A stretch of DNA of 64,000 nucleotides, taken from the NCBI RefSeq assembly GCF_900129875.1, contig NZ_FQXC01000007.1:31539-95538 (forward strand), given 5' to 3'. Below the pieces are notes generated by a model. That model saw nothing but the letters and a program-made list of their open reading frames with translations, had not been told where the DNA came from and ran no database searches. The stretch comes from Marivita hallyeonensis. GTDB lineage: Bacteria; Pseudomonadota; Alphaproteobacteria; Rhodobacterales; Rhodobacteraceae. Shown in pieces: positions 49,744 through 59,449 of the stretch. The number at the start of each line of letters is the position of its first letter. Position 1 is the first letter of the stretch. A program made the translations under genes and the position numbers.

Positions 49744-50328
49744 GTGAAACCGGGACGCCCAAAACGCCTGAAACTCGAAGAGCGGATCGAACTCGCGCGG
49801 CGCTATCATGCCGGGGAAACGCCGAGGGTATTGGCGGAGGCCTACGGTGTGTCGCGGCGGCACGTGACCCGGCTGGCCAAGGAGGAGCAGGGCGACGGGC
49901 AGGAGGTCCGGGACCCTTCGGTCGCGGTGAGTTTCCGCGCGGCGACCTCTGAGATGGCCGCCTTCGATGCGGCTTGGCAGGCCCGCGGCTTTACAAGCCG
50001 CAGCCAGGCCTTGCAGGCGGTTGTGCGGGCGCGGTGTGGGCTGCTTGATCTGATGCGAGACGATCTCCGGGCGTTCTCGGAGACGTTGCAGCAGGCACAA
50101 GACGTTGCAGACAGCGGCCGTGTTCTGGCGAAGGCGGTGCAGCGCGGAAAGCTGACGCTGTCGCCGGAGAACCGTGCAACGCTTGTCGCGCTGTATGATC
50201 TCGCGCAGCGCACCTATCGCGATCTGGCCGCGCTGAAAGCGTCGGCCTGTCAGCGACGGGGCGTGGGGTGGGACGCGGCGGATCCCGAGGCGTCAGACGT
50301 GCATGAGGAGTTGGTGGACCATGTCTGA
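49744..50328 (+). CDS. VirD1/MobC-like relaxosome accessory protein
   Basis: A 194-residue DNA-binding protein. The N-terminus carries an HTH (GRPKRLKLEERIELARRYHAGETPRVLAEAYGVSRRHVTRLAKEE); the middle (VSFRAATSEMAAFDAAWQARGFTSRSQALQAVVRA) is a ribbon-helix-helix-like segment as in VirD1/MobC accessory proteins. Position between oriT and the relaxase supports the call. Its stop overlaps the relaxase start by 8 bp. Confidence 0.8.
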   Translation: MKPGRPKRLKLEERIELARRYHAGETPRVLAEAYGVSRRHVTRLAKEEQGDGQEVRDPSVAVSFRAATSEMAAFDAAWQARGFTSRSQALQAVVRARCGLLDLMRDDLRAFSETLQQAQDVADSGRVLAKAVQRGKLTLSPENRATLVALYDLAQRTYRDLAALKASACQRRGVGWDAADPEASDVHEELVDHV

Positions 50329-52228
50329 GCCGCTTGCCCTCTATCACGCCGTCATGGGCAAGCTCTGGGAGACGGAGCGCATCCAGGGTCAGCGCGAGGC
50401 GCGCATAGACGCGCGGCTGGCAGGGCGGCGGCAGGGTCGCAGTTACCAGCGCGTGGGCCGGGCCTCGGCGCGCAATCTGATGAAATCAGTTATGCCGGAG
50501 AGCCGCGCCGCGGTGTTCAAGCGGATTAGGGCAGGGGGGTGCAAGACGAAGCAGAGCCTTGGCAACCAGCTGTCTTATGTGAACGACAAGGCGGTCTATA
50601 CCTACGCGACGATGACCAACCCGCTGACGTCTGAGGCCGTGCTGACCGAGGCGCAGAAGGCGGAGATCGTGGAGGCCTGGGCGCAATCCTGGCGGGGTAC
50701 GACGAAGCTCGGGTTTACCTCGCATATGTTGCTATCGTTCCCGACCGACGTCACGGTGGATCAGGTACGCGAGATCGCACTCGACTGGGCCGAGCATTTC
50801 TTTGAGAGTGGCGACTACGGCGATCAGTGGGACTACGTGCTCTCGGTGCATGATGACCGGGCCCACAAGCATGCGCATGTCCTGCTGAACAACCGGGGCC
50901 TCACCAACGGCACCTGGTTCTCCTGCTGGGCCGAGGGCGTGATGTCGCCCCAGCTGATGCGGGAAAAGCAGGCGGAGATCGCCGAACGCTACGGTGTCTT
51001 GCTTGAGGCCACGACCCGGCTCGAGCGCGGCATCTTCGAGAAGGCCCCCGGTATCGCTGAAATTTACCGGGCAAAGGACGAGGCGCGTCTGCCGCGCGAG
51101 ATCGCGCCGTCGCCCGAAGAGCGGGCCATCGCCAAGGCGCAGGTGATAGCGTTTGCCAAGGACTACCGCGCCCTCGCCGATGTGCTGGATCGCATGGATC
51201 AGAAACATCTGGCCTACGCGATGCGCCGCATGGCGGCCTCAATCGGCTCGGACACACCCTACAGGTTCACCGCAGGAGAGATCGATATGGAGACCATTCG
51301 TACGGTCGGTGAGGCTATCGACTATGCCGAGAAAACCATCGAAGCGCTAAGGCTCAAGGCAGAAGAACTTGATGCCACCGAACGCCCGGGATTTGAGACC
51401 AAGGCGGCGGGTGTCGTTCGTGATCTCTCGCAGATGGTGCCGGACCCCGATCTGCGTGCTAGGTTCGGGCGCGATTTGACCGAACCCTATCCGCCAGGCG
51501 CCGGAGACGCGCGTTTGAGCGCTGCGTTCTCATCGGGCAAGGACCCTGTTCTGGGAGCCTTGAAGGCGGATGCCGCAAGGGCCGGTCTCGATCCGCAAGA
51601 AATGGCTGCCCGGATCGAAGCCGGTGGGACGACGAACTATGGGCTTGCCCAAGATTGGGTGGACCGCGACATGGCGGCGGTTCTGGCCAAGGATGGCATC
51701 GATCTCGCTCAGGCCAGTGACGATCAACAAGATCGCGCGTTGGAAACAGTCGATCGGTTCATGGACCGATTGCTGGAGCGCGCGAAGGAGCTCGGCATAG
51801 CGACGGGTCTGTCACGCGCATCGGACGATTTGCAGGTGATCGATGACGAGGACCGTGGGCCAAACCCGTATCTGCAGGACCTCTCGGACATGCTGCGTGA
51901 CGGCACCCTCTCAGAAGCTCAGGAAGAGACCGTCGAACGCACCCTCAGAGCCGAACTTTTCAAGGAACTGGGCGAGGAAGGTCTCGGGGAGCTGCGGCGC
52001 GGCAATTACGAGGTTTTGGCAGAGGTGCTTCCCAACCGGATTGATCAGATCACGGTCACGCAGGAGTTTCTCGAGCTGACCCATGAGGAGACCGGCGATC
52101 AGGTCTTTACCGACCGTGCTTCCGCCTTGCAGCAGGACAAGGTCGAGGCGTTGGCCCGCGACACCCATCTCGAGATGCAGCGGGGCAGGGGGCTATCGCG
52201 CGATCTCGACGATGAGATCAGCTTCTGA
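50321..52228 (+). CDS. VirD2-family relaxase
   Basis: A 635-residue conjugative relaxase that would nick oriT and pilot the strand into the recipient. The metal-binding motif HDDRAHKHAHVLLN gives H177, H182, H184 and H186; Y86 (LSYVNDK) is the likeliest catalytic tyrosine. The relaxase domain ends near residue 260; the acidic, helical C-terminal part is probably the secretion region. ATG at 50321 chosen over 50303 because of MSEPLALYHAVM. Overlaps the coupling protein gene by one base. Confidence 0.88.
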   Translation: MSEPLALYHAVMGKLWETERIQGQREARIDARLAGRRQGRSYQRVGRASARNLMKSVMPESRAAVFKRIRAGGCKTKQSLGNQLSYVNDKAVYTYATMTNPLTSEAVLTEAQKAEIVEAWAQSWRGTTKLGFTSHMLLSFPTDVTVDQVREIALDWAEHFFESGDYGDQWDYVLSVHDDRAHKHAHVLLNNRGLTNGTWFSCWAEGVMSPQLMREKQAEIAERYGVLLEATTRLERGIFEKAPGIAEIYRAKDEARLPREIAPSPEERAIAKAQVIAFAKDYRALADVLDRMDQKHLAYAMRRMAASIGSDTPYRFTAGEIDMETIRTVGEAIDYAEKTIEALRLKAEELDATERPGFETKAAGVVRDLSQMVPDPDLRARFGRDLTEPYPPGAGDARLSAAFSSGKDPVLGALKADAARAGLDPQEMAARIEAGGTTNYGLAQDWVDRDMAAVLAKDGIDLAQASDDQQDRALETVDRFMDRLLERAKELGIATGLSRASDDLQVIDDEDRGPNPYLQDLSDMLRDGTLSEAQEETVERTLRAELFKELGEEGLGELRRGNYEVLAEVLPNRIDQITVTQEFLELTHEETGDQVFTDRASALQQDKVEALARDTHLEMQRGRGLSRDLDDEISF

Positions 52229-54144
52229 TGAGCACCCGGCTTCCTCTCTGGGCTGCCGTGCCAGTCGGGACTCTCTGTGGAACGGCCCTCGGCACGATCG
52301 CGGCGAGCTTCTATCTCGCACTGGCGTTGAGAACGGGGTTTGCCGAGTTTGACATGTTTGCCGTCTGGACGGCCAGCGCGGGTCTGCGCGCGGCGCATCC
52401 CGAGGCATTCAAGGTTGCGTTCGGCGCCGTTGGCTTCGGGGCCATTGGACTGGCGGTTCTGGCCTTCAGCTGGACCTGGGCCCAGGACCGGGATGATTAC
52501 GGGTCCGCACATTGGCAGACCAGACGTGAACTCAAGGCGAACGGCATGCTCCAGACACCGGGATCCGGGTTTGTCTGTGGTAAGCTGGGAATGCCCGCGT
52601 CAAAGGCGCCCTACATCTCTGCGAGCGATATCCCGCATGTGATGATGGTGGCCCCGACCCGGGCCGGCAAGGGCGTGGGCTTCGTGATCCCGAACCTTTT
52701 GTCTTTCGCAGGTTCGGTCGTGGTTCTGGATGTGAAAGGCGAGAATTTCGAGAAGACGGCGCGGCTGAGGGCGCTCAACGGCGATGAGGTCTTTCGCTTC
52801 AGTCCGTTCGATTGGGCGAACAGTTCGCATCGCTACAACCCGCTCGCGCGGATCGCGGCCGCCCCCAGTTTCGCCCAGCAGTTCACAGAAGTCTCGATCC
52901 TGGCGGACCTCTTCCTCGACAAGGACAACAAGACACTCGACACCTTCTCCGAGGCAGGCAAATCGATATTCGTCGCGGCCTGCCTTCTGGCGATCCAACG
53001 CGGCAGGCCGACCTTGGGCGAGGTCAACAAGATCGTGACCGGTGGGGATTACAAGAACGCACAGTACAGTGCCTATGCGGACGAGGCGAAGGAAGCGACG
53101 GTGCGCGAGCTTTGGATCAATGCGGCCAGCGCGTCGTCGCGGCTGCTGACGTCCAACATCCAGGCTTTGATGACGGCAGGTCTGAAGCAGTGGGACAACC
53201 CGGCGGTTCGGACGGCAACCGATGCAAGCGACTTCGAGTTCACGAACTTCAGGAAAAAACCGCACGCGCTCTACATCGTGGTGTCGGAAGATCACATTGC
53301 GACGCTGGCACCGCTCCTGCGGCTCATGTTCGCGGATCTCATTGCCAGTTTGCGGCAGAACGAGCCGGGTCATGACGAGCCGTGGCCGGTCATGATGATG
53401 ATTGACGAGTTCCAGCAAATGGGTGCGATGCCTTATCTCGAGCGGGCAATCCATTCGCTTGCTGCCTATGGCGGGCGTGTCGCGATGATTGCGCAGTCGT
53501 TGGCCTCGCTCGATCGCATCTACGGACCCGAGGGGCGTGAAAGCCTTGAGAACGGTGCAGGGCTTAAGCTGTACATAACCCCCCGCGACCAGCGTACTGT
53601 GCGCGAGGTCTCGGCGGCCGTCGGCAGCACCACGCGGGAGGCGGTTACCCGCATGTATGGTCGAAACAAGGGCATCTTGGGCGCGACCTCAACGACTTCA
53701 CGTCTGGAGGAACGTCCACTCCTCTCCGAGACCGAGGCGCGCACCATGGATCCTGATGAGGTGATTATTCTGGCCTCACCGCAGCACCCGATCCGCGCGC
53801 AGCGCATCAAATACTTCGAGGATTCTCTTTTCATCACTCTGGCGGATCGCCAGGCGGGCCGCGACTTCCCTTACCCGCCACGTGTTGACGGCGTTGGGCC
53901 CTGGTTCGAAGAACCGAAACCCGCTCCTCCGACATTGCATCCTGCATCTGTCGAATCCACTGCAACAAGCGAGCGTGCACGCCGACGGCAATCGCGATCC
54001 ATGCAGACGCAAATGAATGAAAACACTGCAGGTGAGCTGCGTCCGGAAACCTTGGATCGGGAGGACCCGGTCCCAGAAAAGTGGGAGCAAGTCTTCCGCG
54101 AGCAAAGTGACTTCATCGACGAACTGCTCGGGGATAGTCAGTAG
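52228..54144 (+). CDS. traG: VirD4/TraG-type coupling protein
   Basis: A 638-residue type IV coupling protein linking the relaxosome to a secretion channel. Two N-terminal membrane segments (about residues 5-35 and 68-88) precede Walker A APTRAGKGVGF near residue 142 and Walker B VMMMIDEFQQMG near 390. GGRVAMIAQSLASLDRIYG and the RERPLL-like LEERPLL segments are typical of VirD4. Complete. No VirB/Trb secretion genes follow in this window. Confidence 0.94.
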   Translation: MSTRLPLWAAVPVGTLCGTALGTIAASFYLALALRTGFAEFDMFAVWTASAGLRAAHPEAFKVAFGAVGFGAIGLAVLAFSWTWAQDRDDYGSAHWQTRRELKANGMLQTPGSGFVCGKLGMPASKAPYISASDIPHVMMVAPTRAGKGVGFVIPNLLSFAGSVVVLDVKGENFEKTARLRALNGDEVFRFSPFDWANSSHRYNPLARIAAAPSFAQQFTEVSILADLFLDKDNKTLDTFSEAGKSIFVAACLLAIQRGRPTLGEVNKIVTGGDYKNAQYSAYADEAKEATVRELWINAASASSRLLTSNIQALMTAGLKQWDNPAVRTATDASDFEFTNFRKKPHALYIVVSEDHIATLAPLLRLMFADLIASLRQNEPGHDEPWPVMMMIDEFQQMGAMPYLERAIHSLAAYGGRVAMIAQSLASLDRIYGPEGRESLENGAGLKLYITPRDQRTVREVSAAVGSTTREAVTRMYGRNKGILGATSTTSRLEERPLLSETEARTMDPDEVIILASPQHPIRAQRIKYFEDSLFITLADRQAGRDFPYPPRVDGVGPWFEEPKPAPPTLHPASVESTATSERARRRQSRSMQTQMNENTAGELRPETLDREDPVPEKWEQVFREQSDFIDELLGDSQ

Positions 54145-54469
54145 GCGGGGCGGAGTCCGGACTTTCGCTGCAGCCGCGATATGAAGATGCGAGAAAGCTG
54201 GGAGCGGACATTTAGCCAGTCGTCACTCAGGCGCTGGCCAGATCGACACGACGGGTGGAAAGCAGAGATTTGCGGCAGAAGCGGGATCACAAGAGTGCTC
54301 CGTGGGGAGCGGACATCGCCCTCGTCCGGCCGAAAACAAGCTGGCTTTGATGAAAATCTTGTGTGGGAGCGGCGTCCTATCCAAGGCATGCTCTTCCGCC
54401 CACTGGTTTCCGTTCTCTCCAGTCATCCCAGCTGAGCCGCTGCTCGACCAGTATTCATTCAAGCAAGAC
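54145..54469. other. 325-bp intergenic region before the second lysR
   Basis: No supported gene. A 12-bp direct repeat GGGAGCGGACAT occurs at 54200-54211 and 54305-54316, roughly 105 bp apart. Marks the right edge of the transfer module. Confidence 0.45.
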
Positions 54470-55459
54470 ATGATGGTAGTGTCGACACAAAGAGCTCCGG
54501 GAGTATTGACCATTCCAAGCCTTGCGTTCCAGAAGGCGATCACAATTCGCCATTTGCGGGTGATTGCCGCCTTGTCAGAGCTGAAATTGGTCGCGCGGGT
54601 GTCCGAAGCGCTTAATGTCTCACAGCCCGCCGTGTCCAAGCAGATTGCGGAACTGGAAAGGATTGTCGGCGCTCCCATCGTGAAGCGCGAGCGGAACCGG
54701 CTATTTCTGACGCCGATCGGGCAAAGGCTTGCAGAATACGCGAGGCAGGCGCTCAATCAGCTGGATCGGGCCGCCTTTGACATCGAGGCCATGGCGAGCG
54801 GAGTTTCCGGATCGGTCTCGGTGGGGGTTGTCAGCTCGGTTGCTCCCACCCTTTTGCCCGGCGCAATTGCGCTGTTCAAAGGCAGTACGCCGCAGGCCAG
54901 CATCTCGGTAAAGGAAGGCCATTTCGTCGAACTTCTGCCCGAGTTGGAGACCGGTGAGCTGGATGTTCTCATTGCCCGGATTTGGCAACCCCAGGAACTG
55001 CCCGGTATCGCGCAGCTCGGCCTGTTTGCGGAGCCGGTGGTCGTCGTGGCCGGGCGCAATCACAAGCTGGCAAAACTGGCTGAACTGGACTGGGGTGATG
55101 TCGTGGATTTTCCGTGGATTCTGCCTCAGGCAAACTCGGTTGCACGGCGCGCGATTGATGCGCTTTTTGCCGGGTACGGGCTGACCCCACCGGCCAACAC
55201 GATTGCCTCCCTATCGCTGACGTTAAACCTCGCCCTGCTGGAGGCGATCCCCGCACTGGGTCTCATGCCGCAACGCCTGGCTCAGGCCCATGCAGCGCGC
55301 GGCGACATCGTTTCGCTTCCATTGGACACCCGCGGTCTCCTGTCCGAAGCGCGCTGCTTCTGGCGCAGCGAACAGGTCGACACGAATCCGACCCTGACGT
55401 TCTTCTTGAAGTGTCTGGAGAAGGCGACGGAAGACCTGAAAACCATTCCTTTTGGTTAA
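54470..55459 (+). CDS. LysR-family regulator of the amidase/TRAP operon
   Basis: A 329-residue LysR regulator. The N-terminal HTH (ITIRHLRVIAALSELKLVARVSEALNVSQPAVSKQIAELER) is slightly displaced by about 25 extra residues. The effector domain is full (SVSVGVVSSVAPTLLPGAIALFKG onwards). The precise start is uncertain (ATG 54470 or 54473; a later one is possible). It is in the same orientation as the downstream operon, 136 bp before it, and is the likely activator. Confidence 0.88.
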   Translation: MMVVSTQRAPGVLTIPSLAFQKAITIRHLRVIAALSELKLVARVSEALNVSQPAVSKQIAELERIVGAPIVKRERNRLFLTPIGQRLAEYARQALNQLDRAAFDIEAMASGVSGSVSVGVVSSVAPTLLPGAIALFKGSTPQASISVKEGHFVELLPELETGELDVLIARIWQPQELPGIAQLGLFAEPVVVVAGRNHKLAKLAELDWGDVVDFPWILPQANSVARRAIDALFAGYGLTPPANTIASLSLTLNLALLEAIPALGLMPQRLAQAHAARGDIVSLPLDTRGLLSEARCFWRSEQVDTNPTLTFFLKCLEKATEDLKTIPFG

Positions 55460-55595
55460 GGTTACTGACGGAACTTTCAATATCCTTCAGGAACGACCCG
55501 CTTTATCTTAACTGAAATCGTTTCTGGGGAGGGAAGGCGATGACAGGTTCGATCTGGCTAGGGTCGGTCCGTGTAGGCGCATGAGAGGGGACACA

Positions 55596-57110
55596 ATGAT
55601 GGCCCTGTCTGCACACGAGGTGTTGCTGCGCTTTGCGGACCACAGGCTGACCCCGAGCGAGTATCTGGCGGCCTGCCTCGAGCGGATCTCGCAGGTCAAT
55701 CCCAAGATCAACGCCCTCACCGCGATCGATGCCGAACGGGCGGTCGGCGAAGCGGTCCAGGCAACAGGCAGATGGCGGGCCGGAGCGCCCAAGGGGCCGC
55801 TGGACGGCTTGCCGGTGGGTGTGAAGGATCTTCAGGACACCAAGGGGTTGCTGACCACCCATGGTAGTCCTCGGATGCGGGCCAACTGTCCACAGGTGGA
55901 TATGCCCTTGGTAGCGCGGCTGCGCGCCGCGGGCGCGATCATTCTGGCCAAGACCAATGTTCCGGAATGTGGCGCCGGCGGCAACAGCCGCAACCCGGTC
56001 TGGGGCGCGACAGGCAATCCGTTCGACGCCAACCTGATCGCTGGCGGGTCTTCTGGCGGATCGGCGGCGGCGTTGGCGGCAGATCTTCTGCCCCTCTGCA
56101 CCGGGTCGGACACGGGCGGGTCTCTCAGATTACCGGCGGCACTCTGCGGTATCGTAGGCTATCGGCCGTCCGTCGACGTCATCTCCCATCCGACGCGGCC
56201 TTTGGGATGGTCGGGCATTTCGGTGCTGGGTCCGATGGCGCGCACGATGGATGATCTGGTTCTGATGTTGCAAGTCTGCCAAGGGTTTGACGCCGACGAT
56301 CCGCTGTCTTTACCGGCCGCGCCGGACCGTTTTGCGACGCTGCCGGTGGTCGACCTCTCAAACTTGCGCGTCGGTTTTAGTGAGGATTTCGGCGGGGCGC
56401 CGGTGGACCCCGCCATTCGGGCGACGTTCCGCGCGCGTGTCGAGAAGATCGCGCCGCATGTTCGGAACTGCCGCGCGGTTGATCTGGCGCTTGGAGAGAT
56501 GGACCGGTGCTTCGACATATTGCGCGCCGAGAGTTTCGTCTCGTCCTTTGGCGAGGTTATCAAATCCGACCCGGACGCCTTCGGTCCCGATATCGCCGCC
56601 AATGTCGAACTGGGGCTGTCCATGTCGCTGTCCGACCGGGCATGGGCCCATGCCGAACAGACCCACACCCTGCGTCGGTTCAACGAGGTGATGCGGGATG
56701 TCGATGTGATCCTGCTTCCCACCTCGCCGGTTTCTCCGTTTCCCTGGACCCAAGGGCACGCCACTGAAATCGACGGCCAAAGCATGGATATATACTACCG
56801 CTGGCTGGCTCTAAACTATCGCGGCTCGCTTATGGGCGGCCCGTCGATCACGCTACCTTGCGGCCGTGATCCCTACGGCATGCCGTTCGGGCTGCAGATG
56901 TTGGGGCCGGTCCGGAAGGATGAGGCTGTTCTGGCTGCGGCCAAGGCGGTCGAGGCCTTTTTCGCGGCAGACCCGGAAACGGAGCGACCATGCCCCGATA
57001 TGTCGGGGCTTGCGCCGTCTGACACCGACCTGCGCTCTATCGTGACCCATCCGCCGATCCTGAACGGAGCTGGTCAGTCCGAGACGGCTGCCATGCGGAC
57101 GGCAGTGTAG
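55596..57110 (+). CDS. Amidase signature family hydrolase
   Basis: A 504-residue amidase with the Ser-cisSer-Lys triad: K77 (VGVKDLQ), S152/S153 (GGSSGGS) and nucleophile S176 (SDTGGSLRLP). Hydrolyses an amide or N-acyl bond in the cytoplasm. GAGGGGAC precedes the ATG at 55596, favouring it over 55581. First enzyme of an operon with a TRAP transporter and an FAD dehydrogenase, so it probably acts on the imported compound. GatA is unlikely because no gatB/C neighbour exists. Confidence 0.92.
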   Translation: MMALSAHEVLLRFADHRLTPSEYLAACLERISQVNPKINALTAIDAERAVGEAVQATGRWRAGAPKGPLDGLPVGVKDLQDTKGLLTTHGSPRMRANCPQVDMPLVARLRAAGAIILAKTNVPECGAGGNSRNPVWGATGNPFDANLIAGGSSGGSAAALAADLLPLCTGSDTGGSLRLPAALCGIVGYRPSVDVISHPTRPLGWSGISVLGPMARTMDDLVLMLQVCQGFDADDPLSLPAAPDRFATLPVVDLSNLRVGFSEDFGGAPVDPAIRATFRARVEKIAPHVRNCRAVDLALGEMDRCFDILRAESFVSSFGEVIKSDPDAFGPDIAANVELGLSMSLSDRAWAHAEQTHTLRRFNEVMRDVDVILLPTSPVSPFPWTQGHATEIDGQSMDIYYRWLALNYRGSLMGGPSITLPCGRDPYGMPFGLQMLGPVRKDEAVLAAAKAVEAFFAADPETERPCPDMSGLAPSDTDLRSIVTHPPILNGAGQSETAAMRTAV

Positions 57111-57114
57111 CACC

Positions 57115-58398
57115 ATGTATCTGATCCCGATCGTCTTCATCATACTGCTGATCAGCGGAACAGCCTTTGCCTATCTGATGGGGGCCGTTTCGGTGCTGAC
57201 CTTCGTGGCCCTCGACAAGAGCCAGTTCCTGTCGATCCTGCCGCAGCGCATCTTTGCCCAGCTCGATGTCTTTGCCTTCATGGCGATGCCGCTGTTCATC
57301 CTGACCGCCGAGATCATGGGCCGCGCGGGCGTCACGCGCAGCCTGATCGATTTCGCCATGTCCATCGTCGGCCGCTTTCGTGGCGGGCTGGGGCATGTCA
57401 ACATCCTAACCAGCGTGTTCTTTGCCGGCATTTCAGGTTCGGCCATCGCGGACAGCGCCGCCCTGTCCCGCACTTTCGTGCCCGAAATGAAGGCCCGCGG
57501 ATACGACCCCTATTATGCAGGCGCGATCACCGCCGCCTCGTCGATGATTGGCCCGATCATTCCGCCCTCGATCATCATGATCATCTATGGCGGCCTGACC
57601 GGAGCTTCGGTTGCCGCCCTGTTCATCGCGGGCGTGGTGCCGGGCTTGCTACTTGCCGCGTCCCTGATGGCGCTGAATGCCATCATCGCGGCGGTCAAGG
57701 GACACCCGGGCGGGAGATCGGACGATCTGCCGCCGTTCCTGCCCAGCCTGCTCAACGCCGCTCCGGCGCTCTGCCTGCCTTTGGTGATTCTCGGGTCTCT
57801 GGTGTTTGGCCTGGCGACACCGACCGAAGGGTCGGCCATCGCGGTGCTAGTCGCGCTGATGGCGGGCCAGTTCTACAAGGGACTGACCCTGCGCATGATC
57901 TTCGACGCTGTCGAGGCGACGGCCAAGATGACCGGTACGATCTTCATCATCCTCGCGGCGATTTCGGTGCTGGGCTACCTGGCCGGGCAACTCGGGTGGT
58001 CCAGTGCTCTTGCGGATTGGGTCGGGTCCTTCGGGCTGACTGGCACAAAGTACCTGTTCTTCCTTGTTGCGATCTTCCTGATTGCAGGCATGTTCATGGA
58101 CACGCCGGTGGCCCTGACGCTGCTCATTCCGCTCTTCGCGCCGCAGGCTCTGGAGCAAGGTATCAGCCCAATCCAGCTTGGCATCGTGCTGTGCTTCAAC
58201 CTCTGTGTCGGGCTGATCACGCCGCCGCTGGGCAAATGCCTGGTGGTCGTCTCGGCCCTCACAAACCTCAACTACTGGCGGCTGGCCTATGCCGCGCTGC
58301 CCTTCATCGTCGTTCAGGTGCTGCTGCTGATGGCGCTGGTCTACTGGCCGGCTCTCTCACTCACACTGCCGCGCCTGCTCGGTTTTTCAGTGAACTAG
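57115..58398 (+). CDS. TRAP transporter large permease (DctM family)
   Basis: A 427-residue permease with about 12 hydrophobic segments (MYLIPIVFIILLISGTAFAYLMG at the start; FAGISGSAIADSAALSRTFVPEM and GMFMDTPVALTLLIPLFAP are family signatures). Begins 4 bp after the amidase stop. Here the large permease precedes the binding protein and small permease, the reverse of the usual P-Q-M order seen in the first TRAP operon. Confidence 0.94.
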   Translation: MYLIPIVFIILLISGTAFAYLMGAVSVLTFVALDKSQFLSILPQRIFAQLDVFAFMAMPLFILTAEIMGRAGVTRSLIDFAMSIVGRFRGGLGHVNILTSVFFAGISGSAIADSAALSRTFVPEMKARGYDPYYAGAITAASSMIGPIIPPSIIMIIYGGLTGASVAALFIAGVVPGLLLAASLMALNAIIAAVKGHPGGRSDDLPPFLPSLLNAAPALCLPLVILGSLVFGLATPTEGSAIAVLVALMAGQFYKGLTLRMIFDAVEATAKMTGTIFIILAAISVLGYLAGQLGWSSALADWVGSFGLTGTKYLFFLVAIFLIAGMFMDTPVALTLLIPLFAPQALEQGISPIQLGIVLCFNLCVGLITPPLGKCLVVVSALTNLNYWRLAYAALPFIVVQVLLLMALVYWPALSLTLPRLLGFSVN

Positions 58399-58420
58399 AC
58401 CTACAACGGAGGAGAAAATC

Positions 58421-59395
58421 ATGAAACTCAAGGCACTCTCACTGGCGGCATTGCTGGCCATGTCCACCGCGGTCAGCGCGGAAGTCAAGATCGCGCTGGA
58501 CAGCGCGCCGGATCTTGAAACCAGCGGATCTTACAATTGGGCGCATGCCTTCGGCGCAGCGCTGACCGAGGCCGGGATGGAAGTCCGCGAACTTCCGCGC
58601 GGCGCGGTCGGCAACGAGTCCGAGAAGTTCGACCAGGTATCGACCGGGCTGCTCGAGGTGTCGCTGTCGGACGTACGCGCCATCGCGCAGGTCGATCCGT
58701 TCATCTATGGCGTCCGTCTGCCCTACATCTTCGACGATGTTGAACACATGGACCGCGTCCTGGACGCAGGCAAGGTCTTTGACCGCGTCAACGAAAAGCT
58801 GGCCGATCAGGATGTCGTCGTGCTGGCGCTGGCGCCGCTAGGCCCGCTTTCGGGCATCATCACCACCGACGCGGTTGTCCGCTCACCGGCCGACATGTCC
58901 GACCTGCGGATGCGCGCACTCGATGATGCGCAGATCGCCATGTACCAAGCCTGGGGGTCCAGCGGCACTATCGTGCCTTGGGGCGAAGTGCCGGCAGGTC
59001 TGCAAACCGGCGTAATCGACGGCTACCTGAACTCGCCCTTCGTGCCAGTGATGTTCGGGCAGACCGACTTCGTCAAGAACTTCTCGGATGCCGGTGTGAT
59101 CATCCCGATGCGCGCCGTCCTCGCCTCCAAGGATTGGTATGACGGGTTGTCAGAGGCCGACCGGGCCGCCGTGGACAGCGCAGTCGAAACGGCGGATTCG
59201 GCAGCGCGCGCATGGCTGGCAGAAGCCTCCGAGCGAGGTCTCGTCGCTCTGGAGGAAAAAGGCGTGACCGTACAACGCCTGAGCGCGGAAGAACGCGCGG
59301 TGTTCCGTGAGGCCTCCAAGCCGGTCTACGATTCCGGCCTGATGCCTTCAGAAGATGTGAAAATCTGGACCGAACTGTCCGACGCCAACCGCTGA
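58421..59395 (+). CDS. TRAP transporter substrate-binding protein (DctP family)
   Basis: A 324-residue periplasmic protein with signal peptide MKLKALSLAALLAMSTAVSA. The hallmark segments are LRMRALDDAQIAMYQAWGSS (Arg for carboxylate binding) and EVPAGLQTGVIDGYLNSPF. GGAGGAG lies before the ATG. A perfect hairpin follows the gene. Ligand unknown; an amide-containing or hydroxy acid is suggested by the neighbours. Confidence 0.94.
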   Translation: MKLKALSLAALLAMSTAVSAEVKIALDSAPDLETSGSYNWAHAFGAALTEAGMEVRELPRGAVGNESEKFDQVSTGLLEVSLSDVRAIAQVDPFIYGVRLPYIFDDVEHMDRVLDAGKVFDRVNEKLADQDVVVLALAPLGPLSGIITTDAVVRSPADMSDLRMRALDDAQIAMYQAWGSSGTIVPWGEVPAGLQTGVIDGYLNSPFVPVMFGQTDFVKNFSDAGVIIPMRAVLASKDWYDGLSEADRAAVDSAVETADSAARAWLAEASERGLVALEEKGVTVQRLSAEERAVFREASKPVYDSGLMPSEDVKIWTELSDANR

Positions 59396-59404
59396 CCCGC
59401 AATT

Positions 59405-59428
59405 GCCGGGCCTTTGACGAGGCCCGGC
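59405..59428 (+). repeat. Intercistronic hairpin after the second TRAP binding protein
   Basis: GCCGGGCCT, loop TTGACG, AGGCCCGGC, 9 bp after the stop. Placed as in the first TRAP operon. Confidence 0.65.
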
Positions 59429-59449
59429 TCCTTCGGCAGGATATTACAC

